Below are positions 34,324-44,159 of a DNA stretch of 64,000 nt, piece by piece (within the stretch, counting starts at the first letter, position 1; every line of letters begins with the position of its first letter). The notes under the pieces were generated by a model that did no database searches, was not told where the DNA came from, and saw nothing but the letters and a program-made list of their open reading frames with translations. A program made the position numbers and the translations under genes. The DNA is from Salvia splendens (Eukaryota > Streptophyta > Magnoliopsida > Lamiales > Lamiaceae): NCBI RefSeq assembly GCF_004379255.2, contig NC_056046.1, positions 11,904,001 to 11,968,000 on the forward strand. Direction: 5' to 3'.

Positions 34324-34514
34324 GGTTTTTACATTACATGCTTGTTTTATTCTATGCCCCAATAGCAAGGAACCGTGGGGGTTCTCCCCCTCAAGAAATA
34401 AATTTAATATTTAATTGTGAGTCAATACTCTCATGTTAGATACTACACTTGATCCTAGTCAAAAGACCGAGAAAAATGTGTTTTTTACATTACATGCTTG
34501 TTTTATTCTAGGCT
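34203..34514. repeat. Two-copy tandem duplication, 156-bp unit, within U2 pseudogenes
   Basis: The unit starting ccaatagcaaggaaccgtgg occurs at 34203 and 34359 and is nearly identical through ttttacattacatgcttg. It contains the 5' two-thirds of the U2 pseudogene plus its upstream flank. Confidence 0.85.
34359..34480 (-). pseudogene. U2 snRNA pseudogene, 3'-truncated tandem copy
   Basis: Second unit of the 156-bp duplication. On the minus strand it has the U2 5' end (with GGTCTTTTGAC instead of GGCCTTTTGGC) to just past the Sm-site region, then stops at the duplication border, lacking the final stem-loops. Confidence 0.75.
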
Positions 34515-34657
34515 GTAAGTTTATATAGCTTAGACTTTAGAGGTTTCCAGTGTTTACAAAATGCATATACAAAATTTAGACATTGCCACTTTGTTTCTTC
34601 CTTGCAAAGCATTTATTTAAGTACTAACAGAGCAGAGAAAAACAAATTTTAAACTAA

Positions 34658-34860
34658 GACTTGGGTGGAGTGCGCCAAGCAATGGCAGTAGTGTAATGCC
34701 AAGGCAACGCTCGAGAGCCCCAGCAGCAAGCTAACATGATGGGCTCTCCCCCTCAAAAAATAAATTTAATATCGTGTGAGTCAATGACTCACATATCAGA
34801 TATTAAACTGATAAGAACAGATACTACACTTGATCTTAGCCAAAAGGCCGAGAAAGGTAT
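34658..34860 (-). ncRNA. U2: U2 spliceosomal snRNA gene, near complete
   Basis: About 203 nt matching plant U2 over its whole length: 5' ATACCTTTCTCGGCCTTTTG, the branch-point-pairing GTGTAGTATCTG, stem-loop II with GATATGTGAGTCATTGACTC (arms still pairing), the Sm-site region ATTTATTTTTTGAGG, and the 3' half to GCACTCCACCCAAGTC. Small changes in the 3' stem-loop (TTAGCTTGCTGC, GGCATTACAC, CCATTGC) could weaken it. An AGTTTAAAA 3'-box-like motif follows. Upstream there is a USE variant at normal spacing, but only a weak TATA (AATAAAAC). Possibly functional. Confidence 0.82.
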
Positions 34861-34925
34861 GCTTTATTACAAAAAATCATGCTTGTTTTATTGCAACGTG
34901 TCTACCAAATCCATCTTTAAGTCTC

Positions 34926-34936
34926 CGATATGGGAG
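34926..34936 (-). promoter_or_regulatory. USE variant upstream of the U2 gene
   Basis: CTCCCATATCG on the minus strand, two changes from RTCCCACATCG, 66-76 bp before the U2 5' end, as expected for plant Pol II snRNA genes. Confidence 0.6.
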
Positions 34937-35245
34937 GGCGTATTTGCTAAATATCTCATCCCACAAACAAATTCATTAGGTAGATCTCAACGTATCATAG
35001 TAGGTAGTAACATTAATTGTTCAACCATATTGCACAAAGGAGTGACTAGTGAGTCATGATCAAGTTTCTTCTACCTTTGCCTCTCCATTTTTGGAGTCTC
35101 AAAGGATGACACTCAAAATATCTAGTCCCTCATTTCTACACTCACAAATTCATCACAGTATACACCAACCTAGTTTTGTACATCCGAATACTAAGGAGAA
35201 AATTGAAATAAAATGAAGAAAACCAGACAATAACGAACGACACTC

Positions 35246-36233
35246 TTATACTATCTCTGTTGCCCAAAAGTCTCTCCTGGCTTGATGGATTGCCTGCTGC
35301 AAATGTCTCAACGTTCTTTGATGGTTGAAAAATCCCATGAACCAGAAGTCGAAGTTGTCCTCCGTCACTATCTCAACGTATTTTTGTCGCGGTTTCTTCA
35401 CATTCTCACTCTCAGCTGCTCTCTTTATTTTCTTCAAAGGGATCATCACCTACACATGCATCATTATACTATGTCAAATCTCCATCTCAAATTATTCAGA
35501 ACCAAACCATAGGGTTCAAGTGAAAATATGGTAGTACCTTGTAGTGTAGTTTTATGTTAGGAGAAGTTAGTTTGATGGATCGGTCGCTGCAGAAAGCAAC
35601 TCTTTCGCTCGACACAAAGAGGAGTCCGGCTATGAGTCCAGACGTGGTTGATAAGTAGCATTGAGAAGCAGTAAACAGTTTCTCACCATCCACAACCTCA
35701 AAATTCTTTATGAACACTTTTTCAACCCCTCCAACCTCAAGGATTCTTGCTCCTAGTCTCAGCTTTCCTTTCACCATCTCGCTAAACTTTGGTCCTATTT
35801 TCACTGTGGTGTAGTATAATGCAAACATTTTTGGATCAGAAAATTTTATCAACACACTTTTTGTATATTCTCTTTAAGTACTAATTTTTGTATGTAATTA
35901 CCATGCTCTCGGATGCCTTGTGCAAAAATGTGTAGGCTTTCTCTGAGTTTGACAACTTTGGTGATGGCTGAATTGACTCTACCTGCACCAAAACCATAAA
36001 CCACATTAACAAGACTTTCAAAATAGTAGAAAATTAGAAATAGGGATTATGAAGAAAGATAAAAGCATACTGTGTCTGATTTTGGTAGGAGAAGGAAGGA
36101 TTTGATATTGGTGAGCAGTGGGATCAGGCAAATATGTTTTAGATGAATATCTATAATCTTTTGAGTTGAATTTAACTCCATACACATTTTGCTTCCCACT
36201 TCTTGATTGGTAGTGTTGTAGTTGTAGCTCCAT
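35246..36233 (-). CDS. GEM-like GRAM-domain protein, copy 2
   Basis: 237-aa paralogue of the gene at 26904-27896, with the same four-exon structure: 36233-36071, 35982-35902, 35803-35538 and 35449-35246. GRAM-domain landmarks are IGPKFSEMVKGKLRLGARIL, FTASQCYLSTTSGLIAGLLF, SSERVAFCSDRSIK, and HYK joined to VMIPLKKIKRAAESENVKKP. The tail FWFMGFFNHQRTLRHLQQAI is extended by HQARRDFWATEIV. It lacks the 4-residue insertion before the end of exon 3 seen in copy 1. A TATA box (36328-36337, minus) and TGAGTCAGCTTTGTGTCA (36365-36382) lie upstream, as in copy 1. It is likely a local duplicate; role unknown beyond lipid-binding GRAM-family membership. Confidence 0.92.
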
Positions 36234-36364
36234 TCTCCTTTCTTGTTTTTGCTTAATTAGTGAAATGGATATGAAGTGGAGTATTGAATAATGAGGTGTG
36301 ATGCAAACTTCTAAGGCATAATAGCTTATTTATAGGTGAATGAAGGAGGGTTGTGTTTGACACA

Positions 36365-36382
36365 TGAGTCAGCTTTGTGTCA
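36365..36382 (-). promoter_or_regulatory. Conserved 18-bp block upstream of GEM-like copy 2
   Basis: TGAGTCAGCTTTGTGTCA, ~28 bp distal to the TATA box. It is almost identical to 27978-27995 upstream of copy 1 and identical in complement to 37627-37644. TGAGTCA is an AP-1/GCN4-like bZIP-type core. Conservation in otherwise diverged flanks suggests a regulatory site. Confidence 0.6.
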
Positions 36383-37897
36383 TCAAATACAAAAGCAAAG
36401 ATATGATATAATATAGTACTCCTTAAATCTCCAAGCAATCTTTTTTTGAACATTCTCCCTATCTTGATTTCTTTTTCTTGGTTGATGGTGTGCTGCCCAT
36501 GTTGCAATACTTAGTACATAGGTGGAAAGTTATTTTTACACATTTATGCAAAGAACATGTTGAAAATACCCCAACTCTATCTGAATTGACTAGATTAGTC
36601 CCAAATCACATGCATCATACAAACTTTATTTGTTGACTTCTAATGACATTTGCATAATTTTTCATGAAATGTAATTAGAATTTCACTATTTTAATGGAAA
36701 ATTATTCAAATCTAATGGCATTTATATTTGACGAGATATTTGCTATATATAGTTTACTAGTAAAAGAAGAATTGTAGCCACCCTATAAATCGGAGAAATA
36801 GTATCCACAATTATTAAAAAATATCATTTCATAAAACAGTCGATATAAAGTGGGGTTACATAATGGGTGACGTAGGTAAAGGAAGTAGACCATATTAAGA
36901 CATGTCAATTGAATTTAGGAGATTGGGTTTATACATGAAGATGTGGTTCCTGAGTTGGCATGCATCCACGTACCACGTCATCACTTCTAACTCCTACATT
37001 TGCCAAAGGTCAGAATTTACAATATTAGCCTTTTAACCTTGAAACTTTTTTGCATCTTTCTCCTGCTATGTATATTTATATTTATTTTACTATGTATATA
37101 TATCATCATTCAAAATAATTTTAACGTGCACTATTATTTATACTATACTCAGTATTGCTTAGCCGGGTAGGAAAAATAAATTGTTTAGTTGATCATCTCT
37201 CCACGTGCAACTCATCAACTTTAAAAAAATGTTTATGTAAAGTTTCTTTATACATGGTGCCCAACTTCCATTTGTCAAAATCAAAATTTGACTATATAGA
37301 TATAAAAATCAAAATCAAGTTATCTTGTAACCTGTAGTACTATTTATGTTGTTTTTTCTTAAAATATTTAACATAAACAATGCCAACTATGGACACATAA
37401 TTTTTTCAACACCAATTTTACCACTTATTACAGTATAGTATATATAAGCAAATTAAACTTGTGATCATATAGTAACTGCATGTCCTTTTTGAATTGTAGT
37501 TTTTGCAGTTGTATAACTACAGAGAAAAGTATAAAAAGCAAAGCAAAACACCTACTTTCTGATGTATGTTTGTTCAAAAAGATGTTTAGAATTTCATACT
37601 ATCTTATATTCACTTTTAATATTTGATGACACAAAGCTGACTCATCCATCCATGGAATATTCAAGAACAACCCATTTCCCTTTTCCCTTTGCCTATGAAT
37701 AGATTGTTAACCTAGCTAAGATTAATCCACCAATTCATTTCAAGCCTATTTGATGAATCGATAATGAGTGGAGCCTCAAACAATCCGACAGAAAGTGAAG
37801 TGATGGATTAATTTTGAAGTTGTAGGGCCTTTCTAAATAGTCTAGTTCCATGTTTGCATATTATTCATATAGAAAGATTCAGGGGCCATCTTATTTC
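36383..37897. other. Spacer with orphan GEM-like promoter copy
   Basis: Mostly AT-rich without genes. At 37600-37705 a third copy of the GEM-like promoter region occurs in inverted orientation (plus-strand direction), with the 18-bp block at 37627-37644 and a decayed TATA (gcctatgaatag) ~50 bp on. No GEM-like coding sequence follows. Confidence 0.55.
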
Positions 37898-38136
37898 ATA
37901 CTTACCTGATGGGGTCAATGAGCATCTTCTTGCATACCAGGATGGGATCTGATTGGACAAGGCCCGTGTAAAGGCATGCCTCTAATGTAGGCCTAATCGA
38001 CCACTTGGACCAACCTTAAGAATACAATGTGTGTGTCCTCTATAACATAGGCTCATGTATTCTTCAGATTGACCCAAATGGTCGAGCCTATGTCATAATT
38101 TGTATAAAAGACATGTTATAATGCGGGCCTTGTCCC
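37898..38136 (+). pseudogene. U1 snRNA pseudogene with nested inverted U1 copy
   Basis: The plus strand starts with a perfect U1 5' end ATACTTACCTG and GGGGTCAATGAG. From ~37963 to ~38085 it holds a minus-strand U1 body (complement reads gggtcaatc...gagcctatg...ggttggtccaagtggtcga...gggcc). It then resumes plus-strand U1 with AAATGGTCGAGCC, the Sm-like CATAATTTGT and GCGGGCC. A TATA-like tcatatag lies ~30 bp upstream. The nested inverted arrangement cannot yield a normal U1 but should form a long hairpin. Confidence 0.7.
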
Positions 38137-38232
38137 AAATCAAGTACTACTAGGTTGCAAAATGTACATAAGGAGTTTTGAATGCGTTGTGAACTCCAAT
38201 AGAATTGTTTTGAACATAAGATACAAAAATAA

Positions 38233-38925
38233 GAACATCCACTTCCATGCTCTTGGATGTGGGCCCGGACCCATATTTATTCATTTTTACTCTCAGCTCT
38301 TCCGCAAAAGCACAACACCCACATTCATGGTCTTCCGCTAGAGTACAACACTCACATCCATACTCTTCCGCAAGAGCATGCTCAAGGGTTCCATCATTCT
38401 ATTATTTAATTTAAATACTTCAATTACTAAAAACATTTCCACAATATTAAAAATGCATTAAAAATACCCGAAATACTATTACAAATTACTAAAAAAATTA
38501 AAAATTACATAATTAAAATCCTAAAAATTAAAATTAAATAATTAAAGTCCTAAAAATTAAAAATTACATAATTAAAATCCTAAAAATTGAGTTTGAGAGA
38601 GTTGTTTGGCATAGTGTGATTTTTTGTGTTGAAATGAAGGTATTTATAGATGAAAAGTGTGAATTTTGGGATAAAAATAATGAAAAAAAAATTAAAAGTG
38701 TGGAAAAAATGGATATATTTTATTGGGAAGGGGGAAAATATTTTTTTTATTAAATCTGAATTTTTCAGATTTTTTCGAATTAAAAAATAAAAAAAATTAT
38801 AAACCAACGGTCAATCAGAGCATGCCACGTGGCCCACGTCGGCTGCTCGTGCTCTTGCCGTCGGCACGGCGGTGCTTTTAGCTAAGAGCAGGGCCGTGGC
38901 GTCAGCACGGCGGCTGCAGATGCTC
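38233..38925. mobile_element. Non-autonomous Harbinger element (family A)
   Basis: A 693-bp element with ends GAACATCCACTTCCATGCT and GCAGATGCTC (complement GAGCATCTGC) and a TAA duplication on both sides. It shares the AT-rich aaattacataatt tandem block and the GC-rich right end (gtcagcacggcggctgcag) with 18022-19843. No transposase remains: an internal-deletion derivative. Confidence 0.8.
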
Positions 38926-38997
38926 TAAGTCATTGCATAATATTTATAAGCAAGGTGTCTGATATAAGATCAAGCTCAATTATTTTATTCTATCCTA

Positions 38998-39247
38998 CTC
39001 TATTTGTCCCTCATTAATTGTCCACTTTTGTCATTTTCATCCGTCCATCATTAATTGTCAATTTTCGCTTTTTATCATAAATGGTAAGTAGACACACATT
39101 CCACTAATTTTTTCACACATTTTATTATAAAACTAATATATATAAAAATAGGACACATATTCTACTAACTTTTTAAACTCACTTTCTTTACATTTATTAA
39201 AACTCGTGCTGGAACCAAAGTGGACAATTAATAGATGACGGAGATAG
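38998..39247. mobile_element. Stowaway-type MITE
   Basis: A 250-bp element with ends CTCTATTTGTCCCTCATTAA and a complementary right end (attaatagatgacggagatag), TA on both sides. It lies ~220 bp beyond the 3' end of the next gene. Confidence 0.78.
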
Positions 39248-39466
39248 TATTTTTTTTTAGGTTGGCTAAATAACTAATAATAAAAGAAAAAAATAAACAT
39301 GGAGTACTACAAAAACAAAATTATGAAAAACACTTTCCGTGTTTTCATTGAACATCTGTTAACTACCGTCTCGTACAAGATTAAAATGTATACGTACAAT
39401 TGGTATAAATGAATGGATTGATTTTCAACGTTTAAAAGAATGTAAAAAATTAATCAAAAAGCCTAC

Positions 39467-41328
39467 TTAAGAAGAAGAAGGTTTGCAGCTCCTCAGCACA
39501 CAATCCTCCATAAATTGAGTGAGCTGAGAAGAATAGAGTTCTGGTTGATTCCGGAAATGATCGACATGGGGCGTCGAGATGAAGTTACACGCTCTGACCT
39601 CGCGCCCATTTCTCCGTTGCTTCTCAATGAATGACTCCACAGACCCTGCTGGGATCACCTTGTCAGCGGAGCTGTATATGTATAGCTGCGGACACCTTGG
39701 TTGCTCCGATGTTAGCAACCTCATCACATCGGAAAGCCTCCTGTGATTTCAAAAAACAGCATAACAACTCAAAACGCTGTCACAAGATAAACAAGCCGAG
39801 CATTGTGTATGCAAATGAAGCAAGCAACAGAATATATAATACACGAATAGAGATGAAATGAAAATAATTAATAATACCTGTTTATGGAAGGATGATTTAG
39901 AACTAATCCAAAGACCTTCTCGAGAAGGAGAAGCAGAGCTGCCTCAGCCATGCCTGGTTTGACCTCGATGGTGGTTCTGTTTCCAATCGTTACCCCTGTC
40001 TTCGGCTCAGTACCAGAACCCTTGGTTGCAACACTATTCTTCTTCAGAAAAGCAGCAGAAAAGCCAGAGGCAAAAACCTACAAATATATACAAGGCATGT
40101 CAATGGAGGAAATATAATACTATGAGCTACATCCAATCAAACATCAAAACTCAAGAAATTAAAGCAATCACTTGTACGAAAAAAAAATGCATTCTAATAG
40201 TCCATTCCTTTGCTGCCTCGCAATAAATTGGTTATTATTATTGAACAAAGATCAACAATATATATATATATATTTCCACAGACAGAAGTGACTAGAAAAA
40301 TCCAATGAAATATCAACATATGTCCGGAAAATGTCATCAATGTGTCTTCAATTCATTCAATTAGACAAGAAATTGTACCTGTGGATCAGGGACCGCAACA
40401 GGAGCTGAATCTACAACGCAACCTCTAATCCTATCCGCTAGATCAACATCCTTCTTCTGAAACTTCTCCAAAATAACACCATATCTACAAGAAGAGGACA
40501 AGTTACATCAATTTGTTTCTCACCAATCACGGGATATCAAATCATACATCCACAGCCTACTTACGTGAGCCATCCTGTGTTACTAAACGTGTGAAAGACC
40601 AAATTCTTGCCATGCTCCTCTTCCAACCAATCAGCAAGATGGTCCACCAGCAACTCCACATCATGCTCAACCTTCCCCCCTACTTGATACCTAAGCACCT
40701 CCGACATGGGGAATGTAAACGTAATGGCATGAAACCCTCTCATAGTATACCAATCCGCATATATCTTGAGGTGCTTCTGCTTTGCACCTAACCATCCTAG
40801 CAACACCACTACAGTCCTAGACTTTGCAGACGAACAATCCGACTCTCCAGATACATCAATTGCCCTATGATCAGGCAAATGCCATCTATATAAAACGTCC
40901 GATGGCAGTGCTGGGGCACTATACGTATAGGCAGCCGGCTTGGCGGAATTTGCCAAATCGGCTGACCGGTATGAATTTAATAAGGTTGGCGACGATGCCA
41001 CAAAAGAATAATTAGCATTAGAATGAGAATTAACATTGCTAGAGGGGATAGGTATGTGCACAATAGGCACAGGGACTCGAATCCCCGCTACAAACGACAA
41101 TTGGGATAACCTAGAAACCGAAATTTTCGACACCCACAACGAATTTAGTTCTTCTAATGGACGGAAAGTAGAAGAACATGAAGGGCTCGATTGTTCTAAG
41201 GAAGAAGAAACGTCTGATGATTTAGACGGCCACAATTTGTCATAGCAATCGGCTGAGACAGAGGTTATCGCTAAGGCGGACGCCGCTAGAACCGGCCTTT
41301 GCAAGATTCCGGACAACGAACCCATCAT
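39467..41328 (-). CDS. DUF829/TMEM53-like alpha/beta-hydrolase-fold protein
   Basis: 447-aa protein in four exons: 41328-40565, 40484-40379, 40077-39878 and 39740-39467, all in frame. The DUF829 domain begins about residue 170 with VVVLLGWLGAKQKHLKIYADWY, the conserved strand and helix of TMEM53 homologues. It continues through LLVDHLADWLEEEHGKNLVFHTFSNTG (the nucleophile-elbow equivalent), GCVVDSAPVAVPDP, and the late PQLYIYSSADKVIP and STPHVDHFRNQPELY, with conserved Asp and His. The first ~150 residues are Ser-rich and could target an organelle or membrane. Enzymatic activity is unproven for this family. Two adjacent ATGs (41328, 41325) are possible starts. Confidence 0.88.
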
Positions 41329-41819
41329 CTTCTCACAAATTAATCATGCCAATTTCACAAAAGAATGGGGAAAAAATTAATCTTTACGTTTACAACCCTA
41401 GAGAAATTACCAGTTGATGGTAACAAAATCAAAATGTGTTTGAAAAGAATAGATCAGATTGAACACCCCCGCCTCCAATTAAGCAGGGAACAACAACCTG
41501 CGCAAGATCAATAATCAAATAGAGTTCCAAATGCAGCAGAAAACAGCGATTGAATTGGCGAAATCTGAAGAGGGTGAGATGAATTACAGGAATTTGATGG
41601 AGGGTTTTGTTATGGAATCGAAGAAATTTTGACGACGGGCTGTCAATTTGAATGACAGCCCAAAGGAGAGTAGAATGCGCAGAGTCAAAATTTGTAATGT
41701 TCTTCAACGCGTTGTGAAACTAGGCATTTAAACCGAATTTCACACGTTTATATATACAAATTTAAGCAATAAACGTAATTAATTCCTTTACCCCTTTTTA
41801 AGGGTTGTAGTAAAGGTAA
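41329..41819. other. 5' flank of the DUF829 gene
   Basis: Probably the leader and promoter of the minus-strand gene, possibly with a leader intron. A TATA-like tatatata near 41750 is too far to assign. Nothing else recognised. Confidence 0.4.
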
Positions 41820-43771
41820 GGGTGTCCACTATAAGGTGGACACGCCCAATAGCTCCGCCCCAGTTTTTTGTCCATAGCCCCAATTTTTTGTCCATAGCCC
41901 CAAAATTCTATTTCCGCCACTATAGTGGACAACTCCAATAGCCCCAAAATTTTATAATCAATTTTCATTTTTAAATATTTTTTAGTTTCAATCAAGTGTA
42001 ATTTAAATAATCGCAGTGTAAATAACTAGAATACGAGGTAATTAGGCCGAATATTCGTTGTATTGCATACCGGTAAAATTATACAACGAATAATGAAAAT
42101 AAAATACAACAACAAAACTCCGGCACCGTCTACTCGGTGTCGGAGTCGGCTTCCTCGTCTTCCTCTTCTTCTTCTTCTCCTCCTCCTCTCTCGCTGCTGC
42201 CGGCCGCGGTATCCCCGGGCGCATTATCAACCAACCCCAGTCGACTCTCAAGCCGATTGATGAGCCTCTTGTAGACGTTCTTGACGTACGGGTCAGTTTC
42301 CCCTGCGTATGACCTGCATACGTCTTGCAGTTGTTGCATCAACGTTACGTCTATGCTATTGGCCAATACCTCGTGGGGTTGCACCGTGGGCTGTGGGATT
42401 GGGGCAGACTGGGGGATGCGCGATCCGGACGCGGCCGCCGTTTGGCGGGAAGCACTTCTACCTCCTCTGGCTCTGCGGATATAGGCCTGTTGTCCCATGG
42501 GCCGTCGTCGCCTAATGTGAGTCGCGGCTGGCTCTTCGACTTGCTCGTCGGACTGCTCGAACTCGTGCGAGCCGCTCCCACTGCTGTATTCCCCGGCAAG
42601 GTTGTGCCTTGTGCGCTTCGAGCCACCGGCTGTTTCCACCTCGTTCGCCACGATCGACCTGAATTTCGGACAATCCGCGAGGACAAGATACTCCTCCCAC
42701 AAGGTGAACTTCGGCTGGCCCGTCTTGCGGTATTGGCCCTCCGACAGGGTCTTCACATCTTCTGCGCTTCTGCCACTCTCGGCGTGGCGAAGGTTGTTCT
42801 CGTATATGGACGCGAACAGCTTGGTAGCCCGCAGTATCCTACCGAACTTTTTTCGGATCTGTTCTGGGTCGCGCTTCTCGGCGCCGTCGGGCTTCAATTC
42901 CTCGTATGCCATCATGACGCGCCTCCAAAAGCTCCCCGACTCCTGATCGGTACCAACCACGGGGTCCGAAGTGATAGCATCCCACGCCTTCGCCACGGCA
43001 ATGCTCTCGTCTTTGCTGTATGGCTTGCCGCGGCTGGACCCCTCGGGCTGATCACCGCTACCGCCGGGGCCACTGCCCACCGCTACTCGCAATGCCGGGG
43101 GAACCCGGCCGCGCCAGGTGAAGCGCGTCTAGGTTGGGTCGGTAATCTCCAAAAGCGGAACGACTCAGATTCCGTTGTAAAGCGGGCGGCGTTGGTGAGG
43201 ATCTCCACGACTGAGATGGAGGAAGGGGTGGACTCGATGCCCACGGTGGTGGTGATTGATTCCAACTCCAAGACTGTGACGGAGCCGCATATCCGCCAAA
43301 TCCCGACGGCTGAGAAGCATATCCGGCAAAACCCGACGGCTGAGATGGATTGCTGTCATATCCCGATTCCTCAGTGTCGGGTGATTCGTCGTCTCCTCGG
43401 TGCATTTTGTAGAGAGTGTTTTTGTAGAAAGTGGGTGTATGGATGTTGTGAAAATGGGAGTGGGGGAGGAGGGAGAGTGGTATTTATATAGATATGAAAA
43501 ACGAAAAAAAAAAAAATTCAAACCATGCGGCTAATCGCAACCGCCGCGGCTAATCTTCGTGGCACTATAGGCGCCGCGCCTATAGGCGCGGCTATAGCCA
43601 CCCCGCCGCGTCCTCGCCCCACTCGCGGCGAAGCCTCGTCCGCCGCCCTCCCCCCCCACCAGCCGCGTCCACCCTCGCGGCGGACACCCCCTCCACTATA
43701 ATAGCCGCGCCTACCGCCCCGCTTCCGCCCCGCTCGCGGCTATAGCCGCGTCCACATTATAGTGGACGCTC
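41820..43771 (-). mobile_element. PIF/Harbinger element carrying only ORF1 (family B)
   Basis: A 1952-bp element with ends GGGTGTCCACTATAAGGTGG and, complemented, GAGCGTCCACTATAATGTGG, and a TAA duplication on both sides. The right ~220 bp is very GC-rich (repeated ccgcg/cgcgg). The only coding content is the ORF1 remnant at 42130-43405; no transposase is present. Confidence 0.88.
42130..43405 (-). pseudogene. Harbinger ORF1 (Myb/SANT-like DNA-binding) with one frameshift
   Basis: The accessory DNA-binding protein that PIF/Harbinger elements need besides the transposase. A first frame from 43405 (MHRGDDESPDTEESGY, then repeats of SQPSGF-GY) runs to ~43090. It then shifts frame to a long open stretch, SSRGKPYSKDESIAVAKAWD, SFWRRVMMAYEELKP, RDPEQIRKKFGRILRATKLF, ending at 42130 after a poly-Glu/Asp tail. 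The W..D..F and KFG/IRKK spacing fits the plant Myb-like domain of these ORFs. One small indel around 43090 breaks it; otherwise long and well preserved, so recently active. Host genes of this type are often misannotated as glutathione-S-transferase or Myb-like proteins. Confidence 0.8.
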
Positions 43772-44159
43772 TAAGTATATCCTTTTCCCCTTTTTAAGCT
43801 TTCCAAAATTACGTGAATATAAGGTGTGGTGCAGTTACACGCCACGTCGAAGTTGTGGGCAAACTCCATCCCCCATAATATATGTTCATCACTTTCGTGA
43901 TTAATAAGAGTATTAAACAATTTAAATATTTGTGATACGATTTACGATTGGGATAATTTGGGTATTTTTATTCACTTAAACAAAAAAATAATGAGTATTA
44001 TAGTCTATATCCTATGTTTACAACAAATTTATAAAATAAAGACGAACCGCAAAAAATTTACTACTATTAAATACTACGCATATACATATCTCTTACCTGG
44101 AATCGAATAAAATCTATTAGTGGGCATAGCTAAATATTAATAATAATAATCAGGTATTA
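43772..44159. other. AT-rich spacer between two Harbinger elements
   Basis: No feature recognised. Confidence 0.4.

Noticed and set aside
34179..34439. 86-aa open frame with an internal repeat
   Set aside because: It is the tandem U2 pseudogene read as protein.
42325..43491. Long plus-strand open frame (~388 codons) opposite the Harbinger ORF1
   Set aside because: It is the complement of the GC-rich Myb-like ORF, shows no family motifs, and open frames opposite GC-rich coding sequence are expected by chance.
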